Shown one piece after another: positions 9,101 to 18,107 of a stretch of 64,000 nt of DNA. The number at the start of each line of letters is the position of its first letter. Position 1 is the stretch's first letter. Position numbers and translations under genes: made by a program. Under the pieces are notes generated by a model, which worked only from the letters and a program-made list of their open reading frames with translations, ran no database searches and had not been told where the DNA came from. Source of the stretch: Flavobacterium succinicans LMG 10402 (GTDB lineage: Bacteria; Bacteroidota; Bacteroidia; Flavobacteriales; Flavobacteriaceae); assembly GCF_000611675.1 (NCBI RefSeq), contig NZ_JATV01000001.1, forward strand, positions 124,001-188,000, in the 5' to 3' direction.

Positions 9101-10996
9101 TACATGAGAGTAAAAGCTGTGAGTAGTTGCGGGATTGAGAGTGCGTACTCTAATATAGTTACTATTTCCTTGGCAATTTCACAATCTTCCGATGGGGTGA
9201 CTTGGGACAACGGAGGATTAACTGTCAACAAAATTGCCAAATTTACAGGAAGTAGCAATATTAATGTTAGTAGTGCAGTTACAGCATGTTCGTGTATCGT
9301 TGATCCAAATGTGAATGTTGTTATTAAATCTCCTGGTGAATTGATTTTAGAAAACGGATTGGATGTAAAAGGTACTTTGGTTTTTGAAAATAACACCAGT
9401 TTAAAACAGACCAATCCCGCTGCTCTAAATACAGGCAGTATAGAATATCAGCGCAAATCATCCCCGATGAAAAATTTTGATTTCACGTATTGGTCTTCGC
9501 CAGTTTATGGTGATGGAATAGTTGTCCCGAAACAAACCGCTAAAAATTTATCACCCAATACGCTTGACAATAAATATTTTAGATTTGATCCTACTTCGGG
9601 TTGGGTTTTTGATGACGGAGAAATGAAACCTGGTGTTGGGTTCATTATCCGTGTGCCAAAACCTGGTTCTCCTGCGCCTGATAACTGGTCTGGACCTACC
9701 TATGAACAACCGGTGACCTTCAAAGGAATACCAAACAATGGTACGATTCCCTTTGTAGCAGGAGCGGATCAGTTTAACTTGATTGGGAATCCGTATCCAT
9801 CAGCTATAAATGCAGAATTGTTTATGACTGATTTGAATAATAAAGGAATAATTTATGGGCCATTGTATTTCTGGACGCATAACACGCCTATCACCAATAA
9901 TGTGTACGCATCTAATGATTATGCCACTTTTAATCTAACGGGTCCGACAGCTACAGTTTCGGCTGTGGGTAATTTATCTCCTGAATGGATAGATTTGAAC
10001 AATAATAAAACAGTCGACACAGGAGAATTCACCGATCTAAATGCAAATGGATTTTTAGACAAGTTACCTGAATGGGTTGATGCTAATAATAACAACGTTC
10101 TAGAAAATGGAGAATGGATTGATTCAAATAACAATAATAGACTGGATTTACCAACTTTTGAAGTTACTGCGAATAGACCAACAGGTTATATCGCCGCAGG
10201 TCAATCTTTTTTCGTAGGGAACGTTGGAGCAGGAAGTTTCCAATTCACCAATGCAATGCGTGTGTCAGGACAAAACGATAAATTCTTCAAACAAACTAAT
10301 ACCAAGAAAACTACATTAGACGAGAAAAACCGAGTTTGGCTAAATTTAACCAACAGCCAAGGCGCTTTCAAGCAATTGTTAGTAGGATATATTGCTGGAG
10401 CTACTAATGATTGGGACAATTTGTATGATGGGCCTAGTTTTGATGGGCAACCTTTTGTAGATTTTTACAGCATCAATCAAGGCAAAAATTTAACGATTCA
10501 AGGTCGTGCTTTGCCTTTTGAAGCGACCGATGAAGTGCCGTTGGGCTATCGCAGCACTATTGCTGGTCCATTTGAGATTAGTATTGATGCAAGAGACGGA
10601 AATTTAGCTCAACAAGAAATTTGGTTAGAAGATAAAAAGACGGCTACCCTTCATGATCTGGCTAAAGGTAAATACTCCTTTACAGCCATTAATGGAGTAG
10701 AGAACAGTCGATTTGTATTGAAATACACCAACAAAACCTTGGGCACAGATGACAATACATTAGAAGATAAATCGCTAGTGATTAGTATCAAAAATAAAAA
10801 AATAACGGTTACTTCTTCTGAAGAAACCATTACTCAAATTCAGATTTTTGATTTGTTAGGTAGAAAAATCTTTGATAAATCCAAAATCAATGCACAAGAG
10901 TATATGATTGAGGCATTGCCTTCGAGTGAGCAAACGTTGATTGTCAAAACGACTTTAGCCAATGGAGCGATTAGCAACAAGAAGATTATTTTTTAA
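6125..10996 (+). CDS. Giant secreted T9SS protein with PA14-like, Ig-like and Fn3-like domains (paralogue 2)
   Basis: This 1623-residue protein has a hydrophobic export segment at ~35-54 ending NYGQ, after an unusually long basic N-terminus; the Met at residue 13 is an alternative start. A PA14-like region lies at ~190-330 (GDDGIRLTLNGTSVFDRW). Ig/PKD-like repeats fill ~450-910, including two nearly identical units (SAVGAVSANQTICSGSSPSS). An Fn3-like domain lies at ~920-1015. From ~1105 comes the C-terminal module shared with the neighbours, interrupted at ~1283-1343 by four Asp/Asn-rich loops resembling Ca-binding motifs. A T9SS type A sorting domain ends the protein. Inferred to be a surface or secreted adhesin/glycan-binding protein; no enzyme motif was seen. 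Confidence 0.85.
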   Translation: MKRILLFADLLMIPTNQRKRSRGLRIGLNSFLTGKAFSCMLLFILFLFSTKNYGQCAYPTGATQVGSTIIYCIDNSGTISNNVPAGRFVLLNVVQGFTYRFRVDDNFGGTNNNEIVSIYNAANNNGLTTSAGSGGVDFNWTATLSGQVKVLISRGGTAPSGCVNDGSGPARLRINLNSIGNSIDSQTAFGTDTWRGHIYNAGGVSPEPFTNANYAGYYDVASETIAESFGGYTACFPVFSQGSQRASMYTEGYAVRYRMKTTKSGCYFVNFRGDDGIRLTLNGTSVFDRWVEQGPTNYSSVLVRLDGDDDFVLDYYENTGQNEVGFSLTPFDANANTITAPTTINLCSNGNPAIIEGSLQYSSENASLQNPQLNFQWQLSTDGGAYANISGATERTYDPPAIANATSANIVRRFKRLVTLNTANVPDINGVRTNCLYNESNVVTITTSPTVPATPGVITGTATVCQGQSGVSYSVPAIANATSYTWSYSGTGFTPSGTTASITGSFSASATSGNLTVRGVNGCGNGTVSATYAITVNPPSAVGAVSANQTICSGSSPSSNVTIASATGTIQWQRADDAAFTSNVINVGTSSTTLTIAQIGALTATRYFRAVVTSGVCSSVTSNTVTIAVNPLPQGSLTANGPFCVTGSGQLTWTATAGTGPYTIIYNDGVANRTVNNVVSGTPFNTFTTPVTATTTYNLVSVTGTGGISCVRTTGFTVGSAIITVNPTSAVGAVSANQTICSGSSPSSNVTIASATGTIQWQRADDATFTTNLTNVGTNSTTLTIAQIGALTATRYFRAVVTSGVCPAVTSGIVTITVNPILPASVSIAITTGTQVSCSGTTVTFTATPTNGGASPTYQWTKNGTNISGATSVTYTGISGTDFVNTDIIGCVMTSNATPCLTGSPATSPGLTMTVIPTPATPVLTNFILTCNQTTASQTWNASSNTSNYIVDVFSDAALTSYLAGYQNRPVTPSASSTESLSINGLLAGQTYYMRVKAVSSCGIESAYSNIVTISLAISQSSDGVTWDNGGLTVNKIAKFTGSSNINVSSAVTACSCIVDPNVNVVIKSPGELILENGLDVKGTLVFENNTSLKQTNPAALNTGSIEYQRKSSPMKNFDFTYWSSPVYGDGIVVPKQTAKNLSPNTLDNKYFRFDPTSGWVFDDGEMKPGVGFIIRVPKPGSPAPDNWSGPTYEQPVTFKGIPNNGTIPFVAGADQFNLIGNPYPSAINAELFMTDLNNKGIIYGPLYFWTHNTPITNNVYASNDYATFNLTGPTATVSAVGNLSPEWIDLNNNKTVDTGEFTDLNANGFLDKLPEWVDANNNNVLENGEWIDSNNNNRLDLPTFEVTANRPTGYIAAGQSFFVGNVGAGSFQFTNAMRVSGQNDKFFKQTNTKKTTLDEKNRVWLNLTNSQGAFKQLLVGYIAGATNDWDNLYDGPSFDGQPFVDFYSINQGKNLTIQGRALPFEATDEVPLGYRSTIAGPFEISIDARDGNLAQQEIWLEDKKTATLHDLAKGKYSFTAINGVENSRFVLKYTNKTLGTDDNTLEDKSLVISIKNKKITVTSSEETITQIQIFDLLGRKIFDKSKINAQEYMIEALPSSEQTLIVKTTLANGAISNKKIIF
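7722..8586 (+). repeat. Intragenic direct repeat encoding duplicated Ig-like domain
   Basis: Bases ~7722-8019 return at ~8289-8586 (offset ~567) with high nucleotide identity. Both encode SAVGAVSANQTICSGSSPSS and TLTIAQIGALTATRYFRAVV. A different Ig-like unit lies between them. This points to recent domain duplication or gene conversion. Confidence 0.85.
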
Positions 10997-11006
10997 TCCC
11001 ACTAAG

Positions 11007-11095
11007 TTCCGTAGGAACGATTTATTTTGTAGCAACGGATTTCAATCCGTTGTGAAGGAACGTACAATATTGTAGCAACGGATTTCTATCTGTTG
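11007..11095. repeat. Two palindromic intergenic repeats (CAACGGAT-N4-ATCCGTTG family)
   Basis: CAACGGAT ttca ATCCGTTG at 11033-11052 is a perfect 8-bp inverted repeat. A second, slightly decayed unit lies at 11076-11095 (CAACGGAT ttct ATCTGTTG). The lead-in 'ttccgtaggaacgatt' also occurs before the copy at 16002, likewise just after a T9SS gene. Confidence 0.8.
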
Positions 11096-11122
11096 GGTAA
11101 AAATATAACCCTATCCATTTAA

Positions 11123-11162
11123 CCCTTTCAGAGTCTAGTACTTTGAAAGGGTTTTTTGTTTT
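11123..11162 (+). terminator. Rho-independent terminator after paralogue 2
   Basis: The stem CCCTTTCA/TGAAAGGG has loop GAGTCTAGTACTT and is followed by TTTTTTGTTTT. It is almost the same sequence as the terminator at 5773. Confidence 0.85.
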
Positions 11163-11373
11163 AAAAGTTTAATATTGGAATTTGGAATTTCAATTTTGGT
11201 GTTTGTCTTATCTGTTATTTTTTAACATGAGGACCATAGTTATTGAGTTAATTTATGAAAATATTTTTAGTCTACTGATTGTAGGTATTAATAAGTATTT
11301 GTTTTAAAGTGAGTTGTAGATTTTAAAAGGTTAATCTTATCTTAATCTCAATAAGTTTCCCTAATGAATACCT

Positions 11374-11381
11374 TATTTTTG
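11374..11381 (+). promoter_or_regulatory. Bacteroidota -7 box before paralogue 3
   Basis: TATTTTTG fits TAnnTTTG and ends 90 bases before the ATG at 11472. It is followed by CCCC, as is the box of paralogue 1. No clear -33 TTG was seen. Confidence 0.45.
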
Positions 11382-11471
11382 CCCCTTCTAAAATTTTAAA
11401 TTTTGATGTTGTTTATAGAAACAAAAAGTTTAAATCTTGTTTTTAGAATAGACTAAATAAATGTTTGTTGG

Positions 11472-14400
11472 ATGCGTAAAAAGTACTTTGTTTTAATTTT
11501 TTTATTGTTTTTGCCGTATTGTGCTATGGCTCAGGCTTTGTCAGGTACTTACCATATTGGTACTTCACAACCCGCTCCATTTAAAACAATAACCTCTGCA
11601 ATAGCGAGAATTAATGCTTCAGGAGTAAGTGGTCCGGTTACTTTTTTGCTAGACGACTCTAATTATTCTACTAAAAATGGAGAGATTTTTCCAATCGTTA
11701 TCACACAATTTACTGGATCAAGCGCAACAAATACACTAACTATAAAGCCTAATGCCGGAAATACCGTTGTTATTGAAAATAGAAATACTGGAGAAGGTAG
11801 TAAGAGTGTTTTTAAAATAATTGGTGCCAAATTTGTCATTTTTGATGGCAATAATGGATCCAGTAGCAAGGCATTGACTGTGAAAAATAATTCAATGAAT
11901 CATACGCTATCAAAAACTGTTTTTTGGTTAGGCGACAATGCAAGTAATATCCAAATTAAAAATCTTGCGGTACAACAATCTTTCTCTTTAAAAAGTAATC
12001 TGTCTATAGGTGTTTTTGCTGGTAATGGTTCAACTGTAAGTAAACTAAGCACTGGGAATAATCCCAATAATACCATTGAAAATGTTAACTTTATTGATGC
12101 GAAGCATTTGTTGTTTATCAATGGTAAAGATGAAATGCTTAATGTTGGATGGAAAATATTAAATAATACTAACTCAACTACAAATGGTAATAATAAGCCC
12201 TTCTTTGGTCTTTATGTTAACACGGCTTCTAATTTTTCTATTTTAAATAATACAATTTCAGATTTGTCTTTGGTCAATACAGATTATGATGAGTACGGAT
12301 TTACTTTTGTTGCAGGAATTGCTGCGTATGGATCAAATGGTATTGTTGCCAATAACCAAATAAATAAAATTGTAAATTCATTGATGTCGTCTTCTTTTGG
12401 TCTTTTAAGTTCTGGTAATAGAATGATGTTAAATAACAATGTCATTTCCGATGTGGTTACCTCTGGGGGAGGTGATCTTTTTAGTCAAAGTGGATTTGGT
12501 ATTTTTCTATCTTCAGGAGAAGATATTAAGGTATATCACAATAGTGTTCGATTAGGAGGTGTTCAGAAACTAGGATTGAGTGCGGCCATTTTTGTAGGTA
12601 CTAATACAACTAAATTGGATATTCGAAATAATAATTTCATCAATGCACAAACAGGAGGTTCCAAAAAAGTTGCCTTTTATTCCGAATGGAAAGCAAAGGA
12701 TAAATATTTGTTTTTAGACTTTAATAATTATTACTCTACTCAATATGTAGCAGGCTGGGGAGATTATTATGAATCTTCTAATTTAATGACTACTTTGGAG
12801 GATTGGAAGAAAGTAATTGGAAAAGAAACAAACGCCAAAAACATTCAACCTGATTTTGTTTTAAATACCACGCTACGATTAAAGGCAACAGCTAAAAATT
12901 TTGATTTGCAAGGCGTTTTGTTGGATGCTGTTTCTACTGATATAGATGGACAACCTAGAAGTAAGCCTTACATTGGAGCCGATGAAATTGTTTGTTTTGT
13001 TCAACCAGGAGCAATTAATGGCAATGCTACTCAATGCGCCTTACAAACAGGTCTTAGTTATTCTGTTGCAGCTGTCGCGAACGCAACTTCTTATAATTGG
13101 ACCGTTCCTCCAGGTTGGATAATCACTTCAGGACAAGGTACCAACACTATTCGAGTTACTGCAGGTGCTGGAGGACAAAATGGTTTCATACGAGTTACTG
13201 CTGCTGTAGTTGATTGTGGCATTAGCGCTGTAAGTGCTCTGCCTGTAACGGTTAATAGTTATTCAGTTGCGCCAACAGACATAATAGGAGAAACAACGAT
13301 TTATGCAGGAAATTCTACTACACTTGCAGTTAGTGGTGGATCCGCGGGTACAGGGGCAACGGCGCAATGGTTTGCTGATGCTTGCGAAGGAACTGTAATT
13401 GGCACAGGAAATAGTATAACTGTATCGCCTTTGAGGGATTCTACATATTTTGTTAGGTATTCCGGTTCATGTAATACAACTTCTTGTATTTCAGTAAAGG
13501 TTACAGTATCTCCGCTTCCTCCAACGGTGCTTCCTCCTATGCCCGTTGAACCTGTAGTTATATCGGGTTGTAATACTAATGGGAGTATAACTTTATTAAA
13601 GCAAGAACAAGCTATATTTTTTGATAAATCAAAAACACAACTTGTATATACCAATTTGAAATTCCCCTCGGTTTTGCCCTCTTTTACCATGGAAGGATGG
13701 GTTAAATTCAAAACTTCCGATTTGAATTCTGGCTACACAGGATTGTTCGGGCAGAAAGGCATACTTAGGTTTGGTTTTCAAGCTGATGTACTATTTTTGC
13801 ATTCGTATGGTGGGTACCTTTCGATTCCTGTTGGTAATCTTGGGGATAATGAATGGCATCATATAGCTACTGTTGGTGATGGGGCAAAAACGATGCTTTT
13901 TATAGATGGAGTTTTAAAAAAATCGTTACCTCAATTAACTTCAAATTATGGCGGAGATTCGAGTAATGAAATAACAATAGCGGGTGATATTATGCCTGAA
14001 TGGGACTGTTTCAAAGGACAAATGATGAAAGTTGGTTTTTATACCACAGCACTTTCGCTTTCAGAAATAAAAAGATTAGCTAGTTCTCCTACAACGTATC
14101 TTGGTACAGAAAAAGGGTTGCTTGCGGGTTATAATTTTAATGAAACGTCTGGAGCTATTCTTAAAAGCGTGCCTTCTGGTGTAGCTGCCGATTTAGTAAA
14201 TAGTCCTATCTGGCAAGACCCATATACATATATTTGGTCAAAAACAGGTGATGCTTCTTTTTCATCTAGTACTAGAGATATTAAAGGACTTTCAAGTGGT
14301 GTTTATAATTTGAGTTTTTATGTTCGAAGTGGCTTTCCAAGAGAGGTAAGTTATGATTTGTCAAAATACACAAAGATTTCAACTTGGAAAGAAGGAAAAT

Positions 14401-15968
14401 GGTCAGTAATTCCTACAAGTGATTCCAATTTGATTATTGCTGATGATTATACTTCAACCTCTAATCTAAACGGTTGTGTCTGTACAGTGAATGAGGGTGT
14501 TACGATGACCATAAAGTCAGGGCATACACTCACAATTGTCAAAGAGGTAACCACAAAAGGAAAACTAATCCTTGAGAACAACGCAAGCTTAGTCCAAACT
14601 ACGAATGCTAAAAACAGTGGAGCCATAGAATACCGAAGAACTTCATCGCCCATGAAGAATTTTGATTATACCTATTGGTCGTCTCCAGTAATTGGGCAAA
14701 CTGCGAAGTTGTTGTCGCCAAATACATTATGGGATAAATATCATAAATACGATCCCCTCAAAGGTTGGGTGAATGATGATGGACTCATGGCTCCCGGCGT
14801 AGGTTTTATTATTCGTACCCCAAAACCAGGAGTCTACGGTGCGCCTTATCCAGAAACGGTAGCGATGCCTTATAAGCAACCCGTCGCTTTTAAAGGTATT
14901 CCAAACAATGGTGACTATGAATTTAAAGTAGGAGCAGATCAATATAATTTGATCGGGAATCCCTATCCTTCAGCGATCGATGCAAAAAGGTTCATGGAGA
15001 CCAACAAAGACATTATTCACGGCGCCCTATATTTTTGGACGCATAATACGGCAATTACAAATAATGATTATCAGGCTGATGATTATGCGACTTTTAACAT
15101 CACAGGAGGCACAGGAACAGCTGCTAGCAAAGCAAATACAGGAGGAGTTGCACCCAAAGGATTTATTGCTGCAGGACAGTCCTTTTTTGTGGGAAATACA
15201 GCCGCAGGAAGTTTCAAGTTTACCAATGCCATGCGTGTATCGGGTAACAATAGTCAGTTTTTTAATCTCTCCAAAAATCTTGAGGTAGAAGTTGAGAAGC
15301 ATCGTGTTTGGTTGAACTTGACCAATAGCGGTGGCGCTTTCAAACAATTACTTGTAGGGTACATTAGTGGAGCTACCAATGACTTTGATAATTTGTATGA
15401 TGGTCCAAGTTTTGATGGGCAGGAATTTGTCGATTTTTATAGTGTCAATAAGGGACAGAATCTTACCATTCAAGGACGTGCTTTGCCCTTTTCAGATAAA
15501 GATGAAGTGCCTTTAGGGTATCGAAGCACAATCGAAGGCACTTTCAATATTAGTATTGACCACAGAGACGGCGCTTTGGCAGGTCAAGAAATTTGGTTAG
15601 AAGATAAAGAGACAAATGCTATTCATGATTTATCGCGATCGGACTATTCTTTCACAGCGATCAAGGGGGTTGAAAATGATCGATTTGTACTAAAATATTA
15701 TAACAATCAATTGGGTACCGAAGACAATGTGTTGGAGGATAAGAAACTTATTGTGAGCGTTAAAAACAAGATCATTACCATCAATTCATCTGGAGAGGCT
15801 ATCGAAAAAGTGCAAATATTTGATTTGTTAGGTAGAAAATTATACGATAAATCAAAAATTAACGAACAAAAATGGTCGATTGCTTCTTTAAGATCGAGTA
15901 AACAGGTCTTGATTGTTCGGACCACTTTGGCTAACGGAGCGGTAAAAAGTAATAAAATTATTTTTTAA
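11472..15968 (+). CDS. Giant secreted T9SS protein with beta-helix-like and LamG domains (paralogue 3)
   Basis: This 1498-residue protein starts with a signal peptide (MRKKYFVLIFLLFLPYCAMAQ). Residues ~25-510 look like a right-handed parallel beta-helix (repeated N-x-I/F-x-N-N turns such as NNTISDL, NNNVISDV, RNNNFINA). An Ig/PKD-like part follows at ~515-680. A LamG domain lies at ~710-920 (FTMEGWVKFKTSDL, NEWHHIATVGDG). From ~1050 comes the shared C-terminal module, then a T9SS type A sorting domain (VQIFDLLGRKLYDKSKINE). The shared module is more diverged than between paralogues 1 and 2. Beta-helix folds are common in polysaccharide lyases and adhesins, but no catalytic residues could be assigned, so the function stays open. 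Confidence 0.85.
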   Translation: MRKKYFVLIFLLFLPYCAMAQALSGTYHIGTSQPAPFKTITSAIARINASGVSGPVTFLLDDSNYSTKNGEIFPIVITQFTGSSATNTLTIKPNAGNTVVIENRNTGEGSKSVFKIIGAKFVIFDGNNGSSSKALTVKNNSMNHTLSKTVFWLGDNASNIQIKNLAVQQSFSLKSNLSIGVFAGNGSTVSKLSTGNNPNNTIENVNFIDAKHLLFINGKDEMLNVGWKILNNTNSTTNGNNKPFFGLYVNTASNFSILNNTISDLSLVNTDYDEYGFTFVAGIAAYGSNGIVANNQINKIVNSLMSSSFGLLSSGNRMMLNNNVISDVVTSGGGDLFSQSGFGIFLSSGEDIKVYHNSVRLGGVQKLGLSAAIFVGTNTTKLDIRNNNFINAQTGGSKKVAFYSEWKAKDKYLFLDFNNYYSTQYVAGWGDYYESSNLMTTLEDWKKVIGKETNAKNIQPDFVLNTTLRLKATAKNFDLQGVLLDAVSTDIDGQPRSKPYIGADEIVCFVQPGAINGNATQCALQTGLSYSVAAVANATSYNWTVPPGWIITSGQGTNTIRVTAGAGGQNGFIRVTAAVVDCGISAVSALPVTVNSYSVAPTDIIGETTIYAGNSTTLAVSGGSAGTGATAQWFADACEGTVIGTGNSITVSPLRDSTYFVRYSGSCNTTSCISVKVTVSPLPPTVLPPMPVEPVVISGCNTNGSITLLKQEQAIFFDKSKTQLVYTNLKFPSVLPSFTMEGWVKFKTSDLNSGYTGLFGQKGILRFGFQADVLFLHSYGGYLSIPVGNLGDNEWHHIATVGDGAKTMLFIDGVLKKSLPQLTSNYGGDSSNEITIAGDIMPEWDCFKGQMMKVGFYTTALSLSEIKRLASSPTTYLGTEKGLLAGYNFNETSGAILKSVPSGVAADLVNSPIWQDPYTYIWSKTGDASFSSSTRDIKGLSSGVYNLSFYVRSGFPREVSYDLSKYTKISTWKEGKWSVIPTSDSNLIIADDYTSTSNLNGCVCTVNEGVTMTIKSGHTLTIVKEVTTKGKLILENNASLVQTTNAKNSGAIEYRRTSSPMKNFDYTYWSSPVIGQTAKLLSPNTLWDKYHKYDPLKGWVNDDGLMAPGVGFIIRTPKPGVYGAPYPETVAMPYKQPVAFKGIPNNGDYEFKVGADQYNLIGNPYPSAIDAKRFMETNKDIIHGALYFWTHNTAITNNDYQADDYATFNITGGTGTAASKANTGGVAPKGFIAAGQSFFVGNTAAGSFKFTNAMRVSGNNSQFFNLSKNLEVEVEKHRVWLNLTNSGGAFKQLLVGYISGATNDFDNLYDGPSFDGQEFVDFYSVNKGQNLTIQGRALPFSDKDEVPLGYRSTIEGTFNISIDHRDGALAGQEIWLEDKETNAIHDLSRSDYSFTAIKGVENDRFVLKYYNNQLGTEDNVLEDKKLIVSVKNKIITINSSGEAIEKVQIFDLLGRKLYDKSKINEQKWSIASLRSSKQVLIVRTTLANGAVKSNKIIF

Positions 15969-15973
15969 CCTTA

Positions 15974-16040
15974 AATTCCGTAGGAATGATTGATTTTGTA
16001 GCAACGGATTTTAATCCGTTGATTGGTGTTTTGCGGCAAC
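15974..16040. repeat. Palindromic intergenic repeat, third copy of the CAACGGAT family
   Basis: CAACGGAT tttaa-type spacer ATCCGTTG lies at 16002-16021, preceded by 'attccgtaggaatgatt' as at 11007. A decayed second unit (CAACAGATTTTAATCC) follows. It lies between convergent genes and has no T-tract, so it is not a normal terminator. Confidence 0.75.
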
Positions 16041-16053
16041 AGATTTTAATCCA

Positions 16054-16908
16054 TTATGTATTGCTGTTTTTCATTGCTTTTGCATTTTTATAATCAATCC
16101 AAGCTTGTCCTTTTAATTCTCGCATCAAAGTATCGAAATAGCGCATGATGAACACGTTGTAGAACGCTTTCCCTAAGTTCGGTAATCTTCTTGGGAAGGC
16201 TCGTAAACTCATCGAAAAACCTGCTGTTTCGTATTTCATATAATGCCAATATCCTTCTGGCATATATAGCATTTCGCCATGACGTAAAGTAGTGATGAGG
16301 CCTTTGGCGTTTTTCAAGGCTGGAAATTTTTCAAAATCGGGTGCGTCAAAATTAATATCTTCTCTTGCAATTAAAGCATGAGGTACTTTGTAAAGGTATG
16401 GGGTTTGTTGCGGATCAAATAGCATACATTGTTTTTGACCATGAAAATGAAAATGTAAGATGTTGGAGTAATCAATATCGTAATGCATGAATACTTTAGA
16501 GTTTTCGCCCCCAAAAAATAGCATGGGCAATTGTTTGACCAATCGTAGTCCTATTTTAGGCCATTGAAAGTCTTTTTGAAGGATCGGAACCTCCTTCATT
16601 AATTCATAAAGAAAGATTCTGTAATTGGTAGGTTTGGATTGTAACAGATCGATATAATCGGCCATTTTCATTTGAGCATGAGCTTCGTTGAAACCGTCTT
16701 TGTGTGATACAGGGCGATCGTCATAAAGAGGCACTATTTTGTCTCCAGCAACAGTTTTAATATAGTCTAAATTCCACTTGGTATAAGCAGGCCAATCCTC
16801 GGTTAGTTTTTCAATTACTAAAGGTTGTTGCTTTTTTACGTAGTTCGTATAAAAATCTTTTTTCGAAATAGTGGCTACACGTTCAATTTCAGTAAGATTC
16901 AGTTTCAT
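16054..16908 (-). CDS. Cupin-like (JmjC-type) domain protein, putative Fe(II)/2-oxoglutarate dioxygenase
   Basis: This 284-residue cytoplasmic protein has the Cupin_8/JmjC layout. An N-terminal 'QQPLVIEKLTEDWPAYTKWNLDYIK' segment is typical of the family. The metal-binding H-x-D lies in FMHYDIDYSNILHFHFHGQKQ, and a distal His lies in MPEGYWHYMKY. Eukaryotic relatives hydroxylate proteins or tRNA; the bacterial substrate is unknown. It follows bioB on the same strand with a 91-base gap holding a terminator, so it probably has its own weak promoter or depends on read-through. Length is normal for the family. Confidence 0.8.
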   Translation of the reverse strand: MKLNLTEIERVATISKKDFYTNYVKKQQPLVIEKLTEDWPAYTKWNLDYIKTVAGDKIVPLYDDRPVSHKDGFNEAHAQMKMADYIDLLQSKPTNYRIFLYELMKEVPILQKDFQWPKIGLRLVKQLPMLFFGGENSKVFMHYDIDYSNILHFHFHGQKQCMLFDPQQTPYLYKVPHALIAREDINFDAPDFEKFPALKNAKGLITTLRHGEMLYMPEGYWHYMKYETAGFSMSLRAFPRRLPNLGKAFYNVFIMRYFDTLMRELKGQAWIDYKNAKAMKNSNT

Positions 16909-16920
16909 AAATTGAAATTA

Positions 16921-16960
16921 AAAATTAAAAAAAATGCTCTTAGTTTTTTAGACTAAGAGC
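16921..16960 (-). terminator. Terminator downstream of bioB
   Basis: On the minus strand the stem GCTCTTAGT/ACTAAGAGC (9 bp) is followed by a T-rich tract. It lies between the bioB stop and the start of the cupin gene. Confidence 0.8.
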
Positions 16961-16999
16961 AAATGTAATAAAGCTTTAATTTATTTTATAGAAAAAACA

Positions 17000-18085
17000 T
17001 TACTTATTCTTCATTGAGGCTTCAATGTTTTTTTCGATGATGTGACCAGGTCTGGACCATTTTGGTTTCTCTCCCAAAGCCACAAATTCTGAATCCGAAG
17101 CTTCAACGGTAATGGGTTGTTGTAATTTTATAAACGGTTTTTGAGGTTGTAATCCCAAAGTTTCGAACAATTTCATGTCGTCATCTACATTTGGATTTGG
17201 CGTAGTCAATAACTTATCGCCAGCAAAAATAGAATTGGCTCCTGCAAAGAAACACATTGCTTGTCCTTCACGGCTCATGTTCATACGTCCTGCAGATAAA
17301 CGAACCTGTGTCTCAGGCATCACAATTCTTGTGGTGGCTACCATGCGAACCATTTCCCAGATTTCTACCGGTTTTTCATCTTCCATCGGCGTTCCTTCAA
17401 CAGCTACAAGTGCATTGATTGGCACAGATTCGGGTTGTGGGTTTAAGGTGGCCAAAGCGACTAACATTCCTGCGCGGTCTTCAACGCTTTCTCCCATTCC
17501 GATGATACCACCGCTACAAACCGAGATTTTAGTTTTTCGAACATTCTCAATAGTCTGCAAACGATCCTCAAAACCACGGGTAGATATCACTTCTTTGTAA
17601 TAGTCCTCAGAAGTATCTAAATTGTGGTTGTAGGCGTATAATCCCGCTTCAGCTAATCTTTTAGCTTGATTTTCGGTAATCATTCCCAATGTACAACAAA
17701 CCTCCATGTCTAGTTTGTTGATGGTACGAACCATCTCAAGCACTTGGTCAAATTCAGGACCGTCTTTTACGTTTCGCCAAGCGGCGCCCATACAAACTCT
17801 TGATGAACCTCCAGATTTGGCGCGCAAAGCTTGTGCTTTCACTTGACTTACGGTCATTAACTCGTTGCCTTCAATATCCGTATGGTATCGAGCTGATTGT
17901 GGACAGTACCCACAATCCTCTGAGCATCCGCCTGTTTTTATCGAAAGTAAGGTGGAAACTTGAACCACATTAGGCTCATGATGTTCTCTATGTATTGTTG
18001 CTGCTTCATATAACAAATCCATTAATGGTTTGTTGTAAATAGCAATGATTTCTTCTTTAGTCCAATTGTGTCTTATATTGCTCAT
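17000..18085 (-). CDS. bioB: Biotin synthase
   Basis: This 361-residue radical-SAM enzyme inserts sulfur into dethiobiotin to make biotin in the cytoplasm. The radical-SAM cluster motif C-x3-C-x2-C is at Cys54, Cys58 and Cys61 (GGCSEDCGYCPQ). Further BioB hallmarks are YNHNLDTS, GGIIGMGE and the RLSAGR.NM stretch that binds the second cluster. Length is usual. No other biotin gene lies in the window, so it stands apart from a bio operon. It has its own promoter with an overlapping palindrome, described separately. Confidence 0.97.
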   Translation of the reverse strand: MSNIRHNWTKEEIIAIYNKPLMDLLYEAATIHREHHEPNVVQVSTLLSIKTGGCSEDCGYCPQSARYHTDIEGNELMTVSQVKAQALRAKSGGSSRVCMGAAWRNVKDGPEFDQVLEMVRTINKLDMEVCCTLGMITENQAKRLAEAGLYAYNHNLDTSEDYYKEVISTRGFEDRLQTIENVRKTKISVCSGGIIGMGESVEDRAGMLVALATLNPQPESVPINALVAVEGTPMEDEKPVEIWEMVRMVATTRIVMPETQVRLSAGRMNMSREGQAMCFFAGANSIFAGDKLLTTPNPNVDDDMKLFETLGLQPQKPFIKLQQPITVEASDSEFVALGEKPKWSRPGHIIEKNIEASMKNK

Positions 18086-18107
18086 ACGCCCAATTTTTTT
18101 TCAAGGC

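Noticed and set aside
13301..13711. 136-codon minus-strand ORF inside paralogue 3
   Set aside because: It is antisense to a strongly supported secreted protein and has no start context or motif; long antisense frames are common in Thr/Ser/Gly-rich repeats.
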